A stretch of 64,000 nucleotides of DNA, taken from NCBI GenBank assembly GCA_947069175.1, contig CAMTDV010000013.1:57914610-57978609 (forward strand), read 5' to 3'. The notes below the pieces were generated by a model. It was not told where the DNA came from and did no database searches. It saw only the letters and a program-made list of their open reading frames with translations. The position numbers were made by a program, and so were the translations under genes. The stretch comes from Scalesia atractyloides (Eukaryota > Streptophyta > Magnoliopsida > Asterales > Asteraceae). Numbering within the stretch: position 1 is the first letter of the stretch; every line of letters begins with the position of its first letter. Positions 1 through 10,187 of this stretch are shown piece by piece.

Positions 1-480
1 CTGACTGAGTCTCACGTCAAGAAGGGGAAACTGTTTCGCAAGGGCGACAAGAAACATGCAACTAAGACCACTCAAGAGAAAACAAAGGAGAAGAAAACTG
101 AGTCTTCCAAGAAGTCGAGGAAGCGTAAGGCTTCACAGAACTTTGCAGTTATTGCGCAACCCAACCAGAACACTCAAAACCAGCCAGCATAACCTCCTGC
201 GAGGAAACCCTATGTTGGTACTGCACCGTTGTGCAACTGGTGCAATGGTCACCATCAAGCTCACATACAGTGTCGCCAATGCACATCATGTGGAAGATTC
301 GGTCACATAGCCAATGTTTGTCGTTCGGCCCCAAAACAAGCTGTTCAAAACCCTATTCAACCCCAAGCCAACCCTGCTAGACCTCCGTTCCCACCTGGTT
401 GTTGCTACAACTGTGGCGAGATGGGTCACTTTAGAAACAACTGCCCAAAATTGGTGAACGCGAATCAATTCCAGCCCTTG
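1..480 (+). pseudogene. gag: G1 gag C-terminus with three zinc-knuckle-like motifs
   Basis: The frame starting at base 1 encodes a Lys/Glu-rich tail and reaches a TAG-free stretch broken once by TAA at 190-192, then continues in the same frame. It contains a Cys/His cluster at about 232-273 (C-X2-C then H-H and C), a canonical C-X2-C-X4-H-X4-C knuckle at 280-321 and another at 403-444. In Ty3/Gypsy Gag these knuckles bind the genomic RNA in the virus-like particle. The frame changes between about 450 and 530, before the protease. The N-terminal capsid part is outside the window. Confidence 0.85.
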
Positions 481-529
481 GACGCTCATTCAATATCAAT
501 GCTAATGAGGCTCGTGCTGATAACAAAGT

Positions 530-952
530 CATTAACGGTACGTTCCTTGTTAACAATCATCCTGCTTCTATTCTTTTCGATTCGGGTGCCGATAGAAGCT
601 TTATATCACTAGCCATTGAACCTTTTCTTTTGATGCCTAGAACTAAACTAGGAAAACCCTTAACGGTGGAAATAGCTAGTGGTGAACCCTTGTGCTCGAC
701 TATGTCATTCTTAGTTGCCAATTGAACTTGGATAACCAACTTTTTCCCATTGACCTCAGACCAATGCAACTCGGGAGGTTTGACATCATCATAGGAATGG
801 ATTGGTTAACCAAACACCATGCTGAGGTGATCTGTTTTGACAAGGTTGTTCGTATACCTCTTTTGTCTGATGGAACCTTAGAAGTTCACGAAGAGAAACC
901 CTTTAGTAGCCTAAAACTCATGACCTGTACCCATGCCCAAAAATACCTATGA
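530..952 (+). pseudogene. pol: G1 aspartic protease and linker
   Basis: A DSGA catalytic motif (Asp-Ser-Gly at 579-587) is followed by a hydrophobic protease fold and an IIGMDWL segment near 790-815, typical of plant Ty3/Gypsy proteases. The protein would process Gag-Pol by acting as a dimer in the particle. The reading frame shifts near 690-725 and ends at a TGA around 950. The catalytic Asp itself is preserved; the damage is in the frame, not the active site. Confidence 0.85.
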
Positions 953-1045
953 AAGAATTATGTAGTCTCCTTGGCACATATCGTAGAGGAAAAAGGCAAG
1001 GGAAAAACTGTTTAGGACATCCCTGTTGTTCGGGAATATCCTGAG

Positions 1046-2254
1046 GTGTTTCCTGAAGAGCTGCCTGGTTTACCCCCAATTGGTCAAGTTGTGTTTTGTA
1101 TTGACCTTGTACCTGCTGCCAACCCAATTTCCAAATCTCCTTATTGTCTTGCACTGTCTGAAATGCAAGAGTTGTCAAAGCAAATCCAAGAACTTTCAGA
1201 CAAGGGATTCATTCGTTCGAACTTTTCACATTGGGGCACTCCTATCCTATTCGTGAAAAAGAAGGATGGATCCTTCCGTATGTGTATCGATTATCGTGAG
1301 GTCAACAAACTCATAATAAAAAATCGATATCCCTACCTCTCATTGATGATCTCTTTGATCAGCTACAAGGTGCGACCTACTTTTCAAAGATTGATCTGCG
1401 TTCTGGGTATCATCAACTTCGTGTGCTCGAAAAGATATTCCCAAGATTGCTTTTCGCACTCGATACGGCCATTACAAGTTCATTGTCATGCCTTTTGGTT
1501 TGATGAATGCTCTTGTCGTCTTCATGGACTTAATGAATAGGGTTTGTAAACCTTATTTAGATAAGTTCATCATTGTTTTCATCGACGACATCCTCATTTA
1601 TTCAAAGTCTCAAGCCGATCACGAACAATATCTTTATCTAATCGATTGGACTCCTGAAGAAAGAACAACGTTACGCCAAATTCTCCAAGTGTGAATTTTG
1701 GCTAAAAGAAGTTCAATTTTTGGAACACATTGTTAACGAACAACGTATACATGTAGATCCCGCCGAAATTAGTGCAACTAGGGATTGGAGTACACCTACT
1801 ACTCCTACCAGAAGTTCATTCATTTCTTGGTCTTTCTGGATACTATCGACGATTCGTCGCAAACTTTTCAAAGATCGTGGTTCCCCTCACCACTTTGACT
1901 CAGAAGAAAAAACCTTTCGAGTGGGGACCCAAACAAGAGGAAACCTTTCAAACACTGAAACAAAAACTCTGTGATGCTCCTGTTTTATCTTTACCGAACG
2001 GCAACGACGGTTTTGTTGTCTATTGCGACGCATCAAACCTAGGCCTTGGTTATGTTCTCATGCAAAGAGACAAAGTCATAGCCTATGCATCAAGACAACT
2101 TGAAATCCATGAGAAGAACTACACAACTCATGATCTTGAGTTAGGAGCCGTAGTTTTTACTCTCAAAATTTGGAGACACTACCTTTACGGTACGAAATGT
2201 GTGGTTTTCACTGACCGCAAAACTCTCCAACACATATTCAATCAAAAGGAGTAA
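1046..2254 (+). pseudogene. pol: G1 reverse transcriptase and RNase H, frameshifted
   Basis: The fingers region (GTPILFVKKKDGSFRMCIDYR) spans about 1225-1300, the palm metal-binding motif FIDD lies at 1578-1589, and the PFGLMNA motif precedes it. The thumb and connection (FLGLSGYYRRF) start near 1815. RNase H follows with DASNLGLG near 2028 and a TDRKTLQH motif near 2210, the latter usually TDHKSLQH in related elements. The two domains would copy element RNA into DNA and remove the RNA strand. Frame changes near 1330, 1430, 1480, 1620-1760 and 1800 and a stop at 2252-2254 prevent function. Confidence 0.92.
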
Positions 2255-2469
2255 ACATGAGACAACGATGCTGGGTCAAACTTCTGAACGACTACGACTG
2301 CGAGATTCGCTACCATCCTGGTAAGGCGAATGGTTGTGGCTAATGCGCTTAGTCGTAAGGAACGTGTCAAACTTCATTGTGTTCGAGTTCAATCTGATAT
2401 CCAGACACGTATCCTTCAAGCACAACATACATGGTGACCCAAAGCTTGTTAAAAAATGAGCTGCCACAA

Positions 2470-3257
2470 AATCTTGAACTTCAACTCGAAACAAAATACA
2501 ACGGATTACTCTACTACAAGAACCGTTTGTGGATTCCTAGTCAAGACAATCTCCACACCTTATTAATGGACGAAGCTCATAAGTATCGTTATTAAATCCA
2601 TCCTGGTGCAGACAAAATGTATAAGGATCTCCGTACCCAATATTGGTGGCCAGGTATGAATAAGGACATTGCCTTGTATGTGTCTAAATACCTAACTTGT
2701 CTTAAAGTTAAGGCAGAACATCAACGCCCATCTGGTTTACTTGAGCAACCAGAAATACCGGCATGGAAGTGGGAGAACATTGCGATGGATCTCATCACTA
2801 AACTACCATGCACACCTAGGGGTCATGACGCATGGGTAATCATCGATCGTCTAACAAAGTTAGCACACTTTTTGGAAATTCGTGAGGATCTACCTGCTGA
2901 CAAACTCACCAAGATCTACGTTGATGAGATTGTATCTCGTCATGGTGTTCCTTTGAACATCATATCCGATCGAGATGCTCAATTCTCATCTCACTTTTGG
3001 AAGACCATGAAATCTGCCATAGGAACCAAAAATCTGAGCACTGCTTATCATCCTTAAAGGATGGAGAATCTGAAAGGACAATTCAAACACTAGAGGATAT
3101 GCTTAGAGCATGTGTGATCGACTTTGGTGGTAGTTGGGATTCGCGTCTACCATTGGTCGAATTTTCCTACAACAATAGTTATCACACCAGCATCAATATA
3201 GCGCCTTTCGAAGCTATATATGGTTGGAAATGTCGTTCACCTGTTTGCTGGAATTAG
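2470..3257 (+). pseudogene. pol: G1 integrase, zinc-binding and catalytic core
   Basis: The N-terminal zinc-binding region includes HPGADKM and YWWPGM, then the position usually CLTC reads YLTC, so the first Cys of the CxxC pair is Tyr (2689-2691). The catalytic core shows the first Asp in AMDLITKLP near 2785 and the second in ISDRDAQF near 2965. The Glu-bearing segment (SERTIQTLE) follows a stop and frame change at 3055. Integrase inserts the cDNA into the host genome. The lost Cys, a stop at 2593-2595 in the zinc region and the break before the catalytic Glu make this copy inactive. Confidence 0.9.
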
Positions 3258-3771
3258 GTCGGTGAAGCCCAACTCACTAGACCTAAACTCATTCAAGACA
3301 CAGCAGACAAAGTCAAGAAAATTCGCGATAATCTTCTGACAGCTAGAAGCCATCAAAAGAGTTATGCGGACAAACGACGCAAGCCCTTGGAATTCCAAGT
3401 TGGTGATCACGTCCTTGTCAAGGTATCCCCTTGGAAAGGTGTGATTAGATTTGGAAAGAAAGGAAAACTTGCACCACCATATATTGGACCATTCAAGATC
3501 GTTGACAGAATCGGAAAGGTGGCCTACTGGACTTGAGCTACCTCTTGAACTTGGGAATATTCCCCTAACATTCCACGTGTCTAATCTGAAAAAGTGTTTA
3601 GCCAATACAAACCTCCACCTTCCCCTCGACGAAATTCATGTTGATGACACTATTCACTTTGTCGAGAAACTTGTGGAGATATTGGACCATGAAGTCAAGA
3701 AACTCAAGCGTAGACGTATACCGATAGTTAAAGTTTGCTGGGAATCCAAACATGGCCCAGAACTTACTTAG
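3258..3771 (+). pseudogene. pol: G1 integrase C-terminus with chromodomain-like tail
   Basis: A GPY-type module (VSPWKGVIRFGKKGKL then GPFKIV) runs from about 3420 to 3520. After a frame change near 3530 the frame continues with FHVSNLKKCLA and then a chromodomain-like block (VEILDHEVKKLK then IPIVKV). In related elements this block ends with a conserved TWE; here the Trp codon is TAG at 3769-3771. Chromovirus tails of this kind are thought to steer integration to heterochromatin. The same stop occurs at the equivalent place in G2. Confidence 0.85.
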
Positions 3772-3854
3772 GAACAAGAGGATCAGATGAAAGCGAGATA
3801 TCCACATCTGTTTTCACAGAGTTTCCTCTAATTAAATTTCGAGACGAAATTTCC

Positions 3855-3869
3855 AAAAGTAGGGGAGGC
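3855..3869 (+). promoter_or_regulatory. G1 polypurine tract
   Basis: AAAAGTAGGGGAGGC lies directly before the TGTGACA start of the 3' LTR. Such tracts survive RNase H and prime plus-strand synthesis. G2 has the matching tract at 54443-54456. Confidence 0.8.
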
Positions 3870-4677
3870 TGTGACAATCATTGTACAGTTACAAACAATT
3901 TTATATTCAATGAAACCTTGTGTTTTATTTCCGAATTTTTTATAATTATCTAAGACATTTGCAAAATTTCAATTTCTAGCACGATTTCGAACCCTCAAAA
4001 AATTTTGTGGAAGTAATTCGTTAACTGACACTCAATCGCAGTCAGTTTAAAGAGACATACACTCTAAAAAAAGGATATAAGCTATACGTACCCTTAATAT
4101 CCTTTACATAACTTAGATATAAGTTTTGAAGGGTTAGATATGACAAAAACACGCTTATACAAGTCCAGGGACTATTTTCGTCAAACTGTGAAAGTCTGTT
4201 TGTCCGTATTCAACATACGAACCATGTGTATCAATCCAAATATTTTTGTATTCAATAAAATCTTGTATTTTATAGATGAGAATGCAAAAATTTCAATCGT
4301 TGCACAATTTCGATCATTTTCGTCTTCGTTAAAGCGTTTTCACCCATTTTTGTGAAACGCGTAATCGTACAACCGAACGAACCGACATCCATGACATTTT
4401 CAGGCATAATCCAAGTTACACATGTCTTAACACCTTTATATAACCTAAAGATTAGGTTAATTGGTTAAAAATGGCAAACAAGTGAAAATACAAGTCCAAG
4501 GGCCAAAAAATGTCAAAAAAATAATAAAGATTTTTGCTTCTTCACCAAGTTTGCCACCTATCTCCAATTTTTGACAGCTAGCACTCATTTTTCCACACTT
4601 AATTTGGTGTTAACACATGCTAGGACACTAATCCACACTTGAGAACACTTGTCATCACCTCCTTAATTCTAAAATAC

Positions 4678-4685
4678 TATAAATA
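4678..4685 (+). promoter_or_regulatory. TATA box of LTR A
   Basis: TATAAATA followed by C-rich sequence, about 810 bases into the LTR. The same element with the same flanks occurs in LTR B (45557-45564) and LTR C (54983-54990), which supports a conserved Pol II promoter for the family. Confidence 0.7.
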
Positions 4686-5739
4686 CCCCATGATTCTTCT
4701 ATTTTTTACACACCACTTCAAAACACTTCAAAGCAAAGTGTGAAGTTCTTCTTTCTATCCTTCTTGAAGCTTGTTTTCAGCCTTTGGAAGTCTCCTATCT
4801 TGAGTTCCAAAAGTGTTCTTCAACACGAGTAAGTACTCTTCCTGGTACTTTCATTATTTTAGCTATTTTGAGCTAAAAGTGGAACAGTTTGGCTTCCTGA
4901 TTGACTTTTGGTTCTGACCATATTTGGTCAAGTCAAAGTTCAATTGAACTTTGCAACATGATCGTATTCATGAAGGTTATTAATCCCTAAGGATTTCACC
5001 TTCTAATTACCACGTTTACTAGTCGAAGTGACGAGTCAAAGTTTCAGTTAAAAATGTGCATGATGTGCATTTTATGACGAAACTATTTTCGGGTATCAAA
5101 ACAAATCAGTTTTATAAACTTAGTTAGAAATATTTTGACATGTCTAACTCATCACTTCTAGTTTAGTGCTTATTTAGGGTTGTAAGTGAGCGGTCTTGAC
5201 CACCGCTTTGACTTTTGAATCCAACTCGTTTGGTTGATCTTAGGATCCGACCAAACACATATTTGTTACCACAGTTGTATAGGGAATAACCTACTGAGGT
5301 TATACCTTATGGTCACGTCGTTTGGTTAGTGTTATGATAAGTTACTTCTATGTTCTTAAAAAAATGACCAAATGCCCTTTTGCGCATAAATCCATTTTAA
5401 ACACATGTAACCATTTTTTTTATATATAAACTGATGTTATAACATTTTCAAACATGTTTGGGCATTTAAAGCTTATCATAGGATATGTTTAACCATCTGA
5501 TCACGCGTTTACGCTAATGACCCGTTAACATAGTGTAAACTACCTTAACGAGTTAGAATGAGTCAAAAGCACTTAGGATCCTTTCCAAATCAGAATGTTA
5601 AGTTTGTTAAACCATATCACATGACTTCCAACACTAGACTTCATTCTATCTGATCTACCGTCTGTAGTCCCGACACGCTAACATACTCATCTAACACATT
5701 AGGACATGTTCCGTTGATCAAGAACACTTTCGCAATCCC

Positions 5740-6090
5740 AAGTGAGTACATAGTTCCCTTCTTTTACGTTTTAAATAGTTTAGGGTGATTCATAGGTGCT
5801 ACACTATCTTTTCAAATATACATATTTACTATGCAAGTCTTATGTGAGTACATAGTTCCCCTCTTTTACATTTTCTAAATGTTTTGGGGTGATTCATATG
5901 TGCCTATAATTATTTTCAAGTTTTCAAAACAATATACATGTTATATATACAAAATGATTTTCAAAGTGAGTACATAGTTCGCCTCTTTTACGTTTTGCAA
6001 ATGTTTTGGGGTGACTCATATGTGCTAAATCTTTTTCAAGTTTTCAAAAACAATGTCAATGGTTTATATATAAAACAATACGATTTCAAT
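5740..6090 (+). repeat. Triplicated 105-125 bp unit inside LTR A
   Basis: Three imperfect direct copies start with GTGAGTACATAGTT at about 5741, 5842 and 5965. Each continues with a CTCTTTTACGTTTT-like and a GGGGTGATTCAT-like segment. The same triplication is in LTR B (about 46660-46990), while LTR C has one unit and a different minisatellite. This separates A and B from C as a subfamily. Confidence 0.8.
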
Positions 6091-6213
6091 AATGTGAACA
6101 ACTTGTTGATGCGTTATCCATAAAACGAATAACATTCATTAGCTTTGGTTGAGCCGACCAGTAGTATGTTATGGTACCATAGGACTGACAATCCCATTAT
6201 CGGACTTTTCACT

Positions 6214-6395
6214 GACAAAGCTCTGCTGAAGTCCAAAGCTAAAGGTCTACAAAGGCAAAGCTCTACTGATTTCTAAAGCTAAAGGTCTGCCAAGGTAAAG
6301 CTCTGCTAAAGTTTAAAGCTAAAGGTCTACCAAGGCAAAGCTCTGCTATAGATTAAAGCTAAAGGTCTGCCAAGGCAAAGCTCTGCTGAAGGCCA
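6214..6395 (+). repeat. Tandem near-palindromic array in S1 5' LTR
   Basis: About four to five degenerate copies of a 38-40 bp unit built of GCAAAGCTCTGCTGAAG and TAAAGCTAAAGGTCTGCC. The core is a near-palindrome; the perfect form GCAAAGCTTTGC appears in the 3' LTR. Matching arrays are at about 43800-44010 and, inverted, 57720-57935. Confidence 0.85.
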
Positions 6396-6550
6396 ACAGA
6401 GGATGTCTCATCAGTATTTTACTATCAGTCTTTTGTAATGTTTAGTTTATAGCAATGGTTAGCTTAGAAGATGTTGTTAGTTTGTTATTTTTGTTAAGTG
6501 TCACTTTCATGCTGACATCATCATAAGATGCTCAGTGGTTAGGATTGTAG

Positions 6551-6558
6551 TATAAATA
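6551..6558 (+). promoter_or_regulatory. TATA box of S1 5' LTR
   Basis: TATAAATA followed by GAATAGTGCTTG. The 3' LTR has the same box at 44164-44171. About 280 bases separate it from the LTR end. Confidence 0.7.
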
Positions 6559-6833
6559 GAATAGTGCTTGTACTGTTTTGTTTGATCATCATCAATTATC
6601 AATCTAACATTTCTTACTTACATTATGTACGAACAAATCAGTGATTTTAGGCTGAGGGGAGATTGTGATTTATATGCATGTGATTACAATCACTAAAAGC
6701 ATAATAATGAAAAACGATCTCTCGGTCGTTATGAATTAAAGTTCATCATTCCGCTGCATGTTCACCTGATTTATCAGCTTTCATTTATCATTTTAGAACC
6801 TTCATAAACAGTTTCAAACTTAGATCCTAACAA

Positions 6834-6846
6834 TTGGGATCAGAAC
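6834..6846 (+). promoter_or_regulatory. S1 primer binding site, decayed
   Basis: TTGGGATCAGAAC lies one base after the LTR end. The usual plant Copia site complementary to initiator-Met tRNA is TTGGTATCAGAGC, so two positions differ, probably from decay. Confidence 0.75.
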
Positions 6847-6992
6847 TTGGTCAATCGAATTTGATTTAACAATCAATTCGATTTGAATAGATCAGCTCTT
6901 ACTGCTAATTCGGTTTGTTCATTTTTATTGAAAAACAGAGTTTAATTACATCTATAAAGTTTTTAAACAAAAACTGTTTGTAATCAATCAGA

Positions 6993-9061
6993 ATGTCACA
7001 CACTTCACAAGATCCTCATAACACCGATAACGTGTTTAAACCACCGATCCTTGTCAGATCTAAGTATAATATCTGGCAAAGACGGATCAGTTATGTCCTT
7101 TGTCAGCAAAACACCTGTTGCTGGAAGTCGGTCATCTTTGGACCTCATGTTCCAATGATACCGAGTACAGAGGACCCCAAAGTCTAAGTACCAAAGAATC
7201 CTGAAAATTATTCCAAGCAAGATTTCCAAAAAAATTGAGCTAGATGCAAAGGCATTTTGCATCGTGGCCTCTGCATTGCCAAACGATATCTATGCTGGCA
7301 TGTTGCATTGCAACAGTGCAAAGGAATTATGGGATGCTTTGAAATAGCAATTCGGTGGGACTAAGGAGATTATTGAAAACAATAGAGAGGTTCTAAATCA
7401 ACAATATGAAACATTTTATCATGTAAAAGGAGAGTCACTAACCCAACAGTTCGAAAGATTTAGCTGTCTCATTAGTGAACTTAAACTGGTAAATGTTACA
7501 CTTGCAAATTTGAGTCTAAATAATTGTTTTCTTAGATCATAACCAGACAAGTGGGACACTATAGCTTTTGTAACTAGAAATTCAGTTGGGTACAAAGAAA
7601 TGTGTCTTACTCAGCTTCATGGTAGGCTCCTCACTTATGATAGAGAGCTAAACCAGAAAAAGAAGTTACAAGAGTCTAGCAAAGTGGCTGATGACTATGC
7701 ATTCGGTAGTACAACACTGTTTGGCCAAGAACAAGTCACTGGCAGTAGTAAGGATCAGAGTTATGATCATTTCATTTATATATCTTCTAGTTTCAACTCT
7801 GACCCTTACACATCTAATTATGCATTTGCTGCTAATGGGGAAAGCCAAACTTGTGACAACTTATGCTTTGAGTTGTGAGACCTTCAACATCATGATCCTT
7901 CAGATTTGGAAAATATTGGCATTTTGCACGAGTTGGCTCTGTTAAGAGTCAGGGCTAACAAATATTACAAGAGAACTGGTAGAAAGATTCCAGGGTTGCA
8001 TGGGGGAACGAAAGTTAGGTTGGATAAGTCAAAAATTAAGTGTTATAAATGTAATAGGCTAGGACACTTTGTTAGAGAATGTAGGTCTCAATCAACTAGA
8101 CCAATTGTCACACATCCTAGCCCTAGGCCTCAAAACACTGCCCATTATTCCCAATATACCCCTGCTCCTCATATGCAAAACACTGTTCATTTTGCACACC
8201 CTGCTACCACTGTTCATGTGCAATATGTTCAAACCACTTTTCCTCAAATTCAATATGTTCAAGCACCAGCTCCTCAGGTTCAAAGGCAACCTGCACAACA
8301 AGTTACTCAAACCACTGCTCAGGTAAAGGTTAATCAACAGAGCTTCTTTACTCAGGGTTTTGTTGATTGGAGTAGCTTACCTGAGGATCTAACTGATGAA
8401 AATTTTGCTCTAATTGGTGACACTGAAAAGAAACAAAATGAATTTTGCTTTATAGCATTAGAGTTCATAGTTGAGGGTGTCGAATTTGAGGAGGTGGGAT
8501 CTAAATCTGTTGAGTCTAATGTTCATGATGAAACAGTGGTCTCAAAAGATAGTGTTAATGAAGATGTGAAACCTCTGTCTGACCCATGGGATGCTAGTGT
8601 TTGTGAAGGTGAATGTGATTGTGGCATGATGGCTGCTACCAAGGTATCTCCTCAGGTCTTAGAAGATATATGTTCAGATAAATGCATAATAGCTTTTGCT
8701 AACATAAAAGAGGTGAATGACAACCTTAGGAATAAGATTTTGGATGATGAATTGCAATTTGAAAAGCTTTAAAAAGAGTTAAAATCAAAATTGCTTGAAA
8801 AAGAATCTGAAATCAGCAGCTTAAAACATGAAGCAAGCATAACCAAGGATCAACTCCAAACCATGATAGAAAAATATCAGGTTTGCAAAAAGAGTTGGAA
8901 TCCACCCAAATCACTTGTGAAAAATGGGTGGAATCTTGTAAAGGTTATGAGATTTTGCTATAAAACAAGGTCAAAAGTAACATAAAATTTGGCATACGAT
9001 TCAAGAAAAATGACCAAGTTTTTGAAAATTGTACTGAAAATGATTCTTGTGTGGTTGAAAT
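6993..9061 (+). pseudogene. gag: S1 gag, interrupted by C1 insertion
   Basis: The ATG at 6993 opens a Copia Gag (capsid-type segment with AKELWDALK near 7320) broken by stops at 7186, 7347 and 7542 and by frame changes. A canonical knuckle CYKCNRLGHFVREC is at 8041-8082. A Gln/Pro-rich stretch follows, with a TQT core (8305-8313) like those bound by dynein light chain LC8. An acidic region and a Lys/Glu-rich coiled-coil-like segment run to about 8990. Sirevirus Gags are known for long C-terminal extensions of this kind. The frame is cut at 9061 by C1 and resumes at 33026. Confidence 0.88.
9058..9061 (+). repeat. Left target-site duplication of C1 (AAAT)
   Basis: AAAT directly precedes the TGTGAAG end of the C1 LTR and recurs at 33022-33025 after the other LTR. 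Copia duplications are usually 5 bp; a fifth base does not match here (GAAAT against AAATT), so this is either 4 bp or an eroded 5 bp site. Confidence 0.65.
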
Positions 9062-9520
9062 TGTGAAGGGGGATCGGCTCCTCCGATGAGCAACCAGTCT
9101 GATCTAACTCAGCTAGCAGAGGCGGAATTCATTGCTAGAGAGGATGAAACGAACAAGAAAGATCTTACTGTTTAACTGCTCTGTAATTTATTAATTGACG
9201 TGCAAGTATAGACGCGAGTAAACAAATCAGCAGGGCTTCGCCGTACGAACTGAACTAACACTATTAGCTCTGACACAACACTCCCCTATTTATAGGTCGA
9301 CATGACTCGCACTGGAGTGTGTGGAAGGGAGACTTGACTCATGCGAGTGACTGCCTCGTACGAGTGACAGAGAGTCACACTTACGAGCCAAGTACTTCAC
9401 TCATACGAGTATATTACAACTCATATAAAACAATTAATAACATATATACACATGGAGTTTAAGCCCTAAATACAATATCGACACATCCTAGACGTAGGCA
9501 ATAGACATAATGCACCAACA
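9062..9520 (-). mobile_element. C1 3' LTR
   Basis: In element orientation it runs TGTTGGTGC to CTTCACA, so it has TG/CA ends. It matches the right copy 32560-33021 nearly base for base. An inverted TATA box (TATTTATA on the plus strand) is at 9287-9294. Several CGTACGAG-type motifs lie between 9235 and 9420. Confidence 0.92.
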
Positions 9521-9531
9521 AACTCCCCCTT
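9521..9531 (-). promoter_or_regulatory. C1 polypurine tract
   Basis: On the minus strand AAGGGGGAGTT abuts the TGTTGG start of the 3' LTR, as expected for the plus-strand primer. Confidence 0.85.
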
Positions 9532-9583
9532 GGATGTTGCCGCAGTCTGGATGGCTTCAAAAAATCATCACAAGATTTGACGC

Positions 9584-9690
9584 TTAACGACCAAAAAATC
9601 TCTTCGGTGGCTTGCGACGCTCCTCAAATGCAATTGGCGTTTGATCCATTGGAGGAGGTTGGTTAACTGTATTTCCAAACCGAAAACTCT
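9584..9690 (-). pseudogene. End of C1 3' ORF, separated by C2
   Basis: On the minus strand a short basic, Pro-rich frame (PPPMDQTP, then EERRKPPKRFF) ends at TAA, plus-strand bases 9584-9586, about 50 bases before the polypurine tract. It would be the C-terminus of the ORF that starts near 23031, cut off by the insertion of C2. The frame relation across C2 is not certain. Confidence 0.5.
9666..9690. repeat. Left copy of 25 bp duplication flanking C2
   Basis: These 25 bases recur at 19247-19271 with two differences. The right copy abuts the C2 LTR exactly; the left copy is separated from the other LTR by three bases, AAT. A normal Copia duplication would be about 5 bp. Confidence 0.85.
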
Positions 9691-9693
9691 AAT

Positions 9694-10174
9694 TGTAGGT
9701 CCCCTAATCCGTATGGATCGTCATAGAATCGTCTATCCAATCTAGAGTGCGGAATCCCCTAGATCAGATTTCACAGAAAACCGAACAAGAACACGAACAC
9801 AATTACTTTCAAACTGTCTTCTATTGATTATCTAACACAAGTGTTTAAAATCAATTCAAGACTCTCTCTCTCAACTCTCTCTGAAGTAATTAGCTAATCC
9901 ACTGAGCAACTGAATGAGCAAAATGATCAACCTTAACCCTAAAGTAAAGCTCTCTTTATATAAAGACAAATTTGCTCTTGGGCTAGGGTTTCACCATATG
10001 GACTGCTAATGGGTTTAAGCCCAATTCGTCTACCATATGTTATATGGTGTCTGGATTAGCCCAATTACTTCTAATTAACTATTACAAAACTAAACCGCTA
10101 ACCGTTTATCATTTTACTAATTACAAGATATCCAAAGACCAAATCTAAGCTGTTGTCAAAAATATGCACCAACA
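9694..10174 (-). mobile_element. C2 3' LTR
   Basis: In element orientation it runs TGTTGGTGC to GACCTACA. It contains an inverted TATA-like stretch at about 9955-9962 and pyrimidine-rich CTCTCT runs. It is paired with 18769-19246, and a third, partly deleted relative is at 43236-43427. Confidence 0.92.
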
Positions 10175-10187
10175 AACTCCCCCTTGA
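10175..10187 (-). promoter_or_regulatory. C2 polypurine tract
   Basis: On the minus strand the sequence GTCAAGGGGGAGTT directly precedes TGTTGG of the 3' LTR. Confidence 0.85.

Larger units (their letters stand above)
1..3869 (+). mobile_element. G1: Ty3/Gypsy element, internal region, 5' end outside window
   Basis: Gag zinc knuckles, aspartic protease, reverse transcriptase, RNase H, integrase and a chromodomain-like tail follow each other in the order protease-RT-RNase H-integrase, which is the Ty3/Gypsy order. The region ends at a purine-rich tract directly before a TGTGACA LTR start. The chromodomain-like C-terminus suggests a chromovirus, possibly the Tekay/Del group given the long LTRs. 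Stops and frame changes occur in every domain, so the copy is dead. The 5' LTR and most of gag lie left of the window. Confidence 0.93.
3870..6213 (+). mobile_element. G1 3' LTR, truncated (LTR A)
   Basis: It starts TGTGACA after the polypurine tract and aligns by eye along its length with LTR B (45046-47163) and LTR C (54457-57618). A TATA box lies at 4678-4685. Compared with LTR C, about the last 1 kb is missing: the sequence runs to the segment around 6175-6213 and then changes abruptly into the S1 LTR. Open frames inside are short, AT-rich and probably meaningless. No gene is seen. Confidence 0.88.
6214..6832 (+). mobile_element. S1 5' LTR, missing its first ~150 bp
   Basis: It matches the 3' LTR 43682-44437 starting from that LTR's position near 43830 and ends with the same CCTAACA. 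It begins directly against the truncated Gypsy LTR A, so both partners of the junction lost sequence. It contains the GCAAAGCTCTGC repeat array, a TATA box at 6551-6558 and the primer site immediately after. Confidence 0.88.

Noticed and set aside
8069..8337. Overlapping frames of 81-85 codons on both strands in the S1 gag
   Set aside because: They overlap the zinc-knuckle and Gln/Pro-rich gag frame, which has clear family motifs; these have none.
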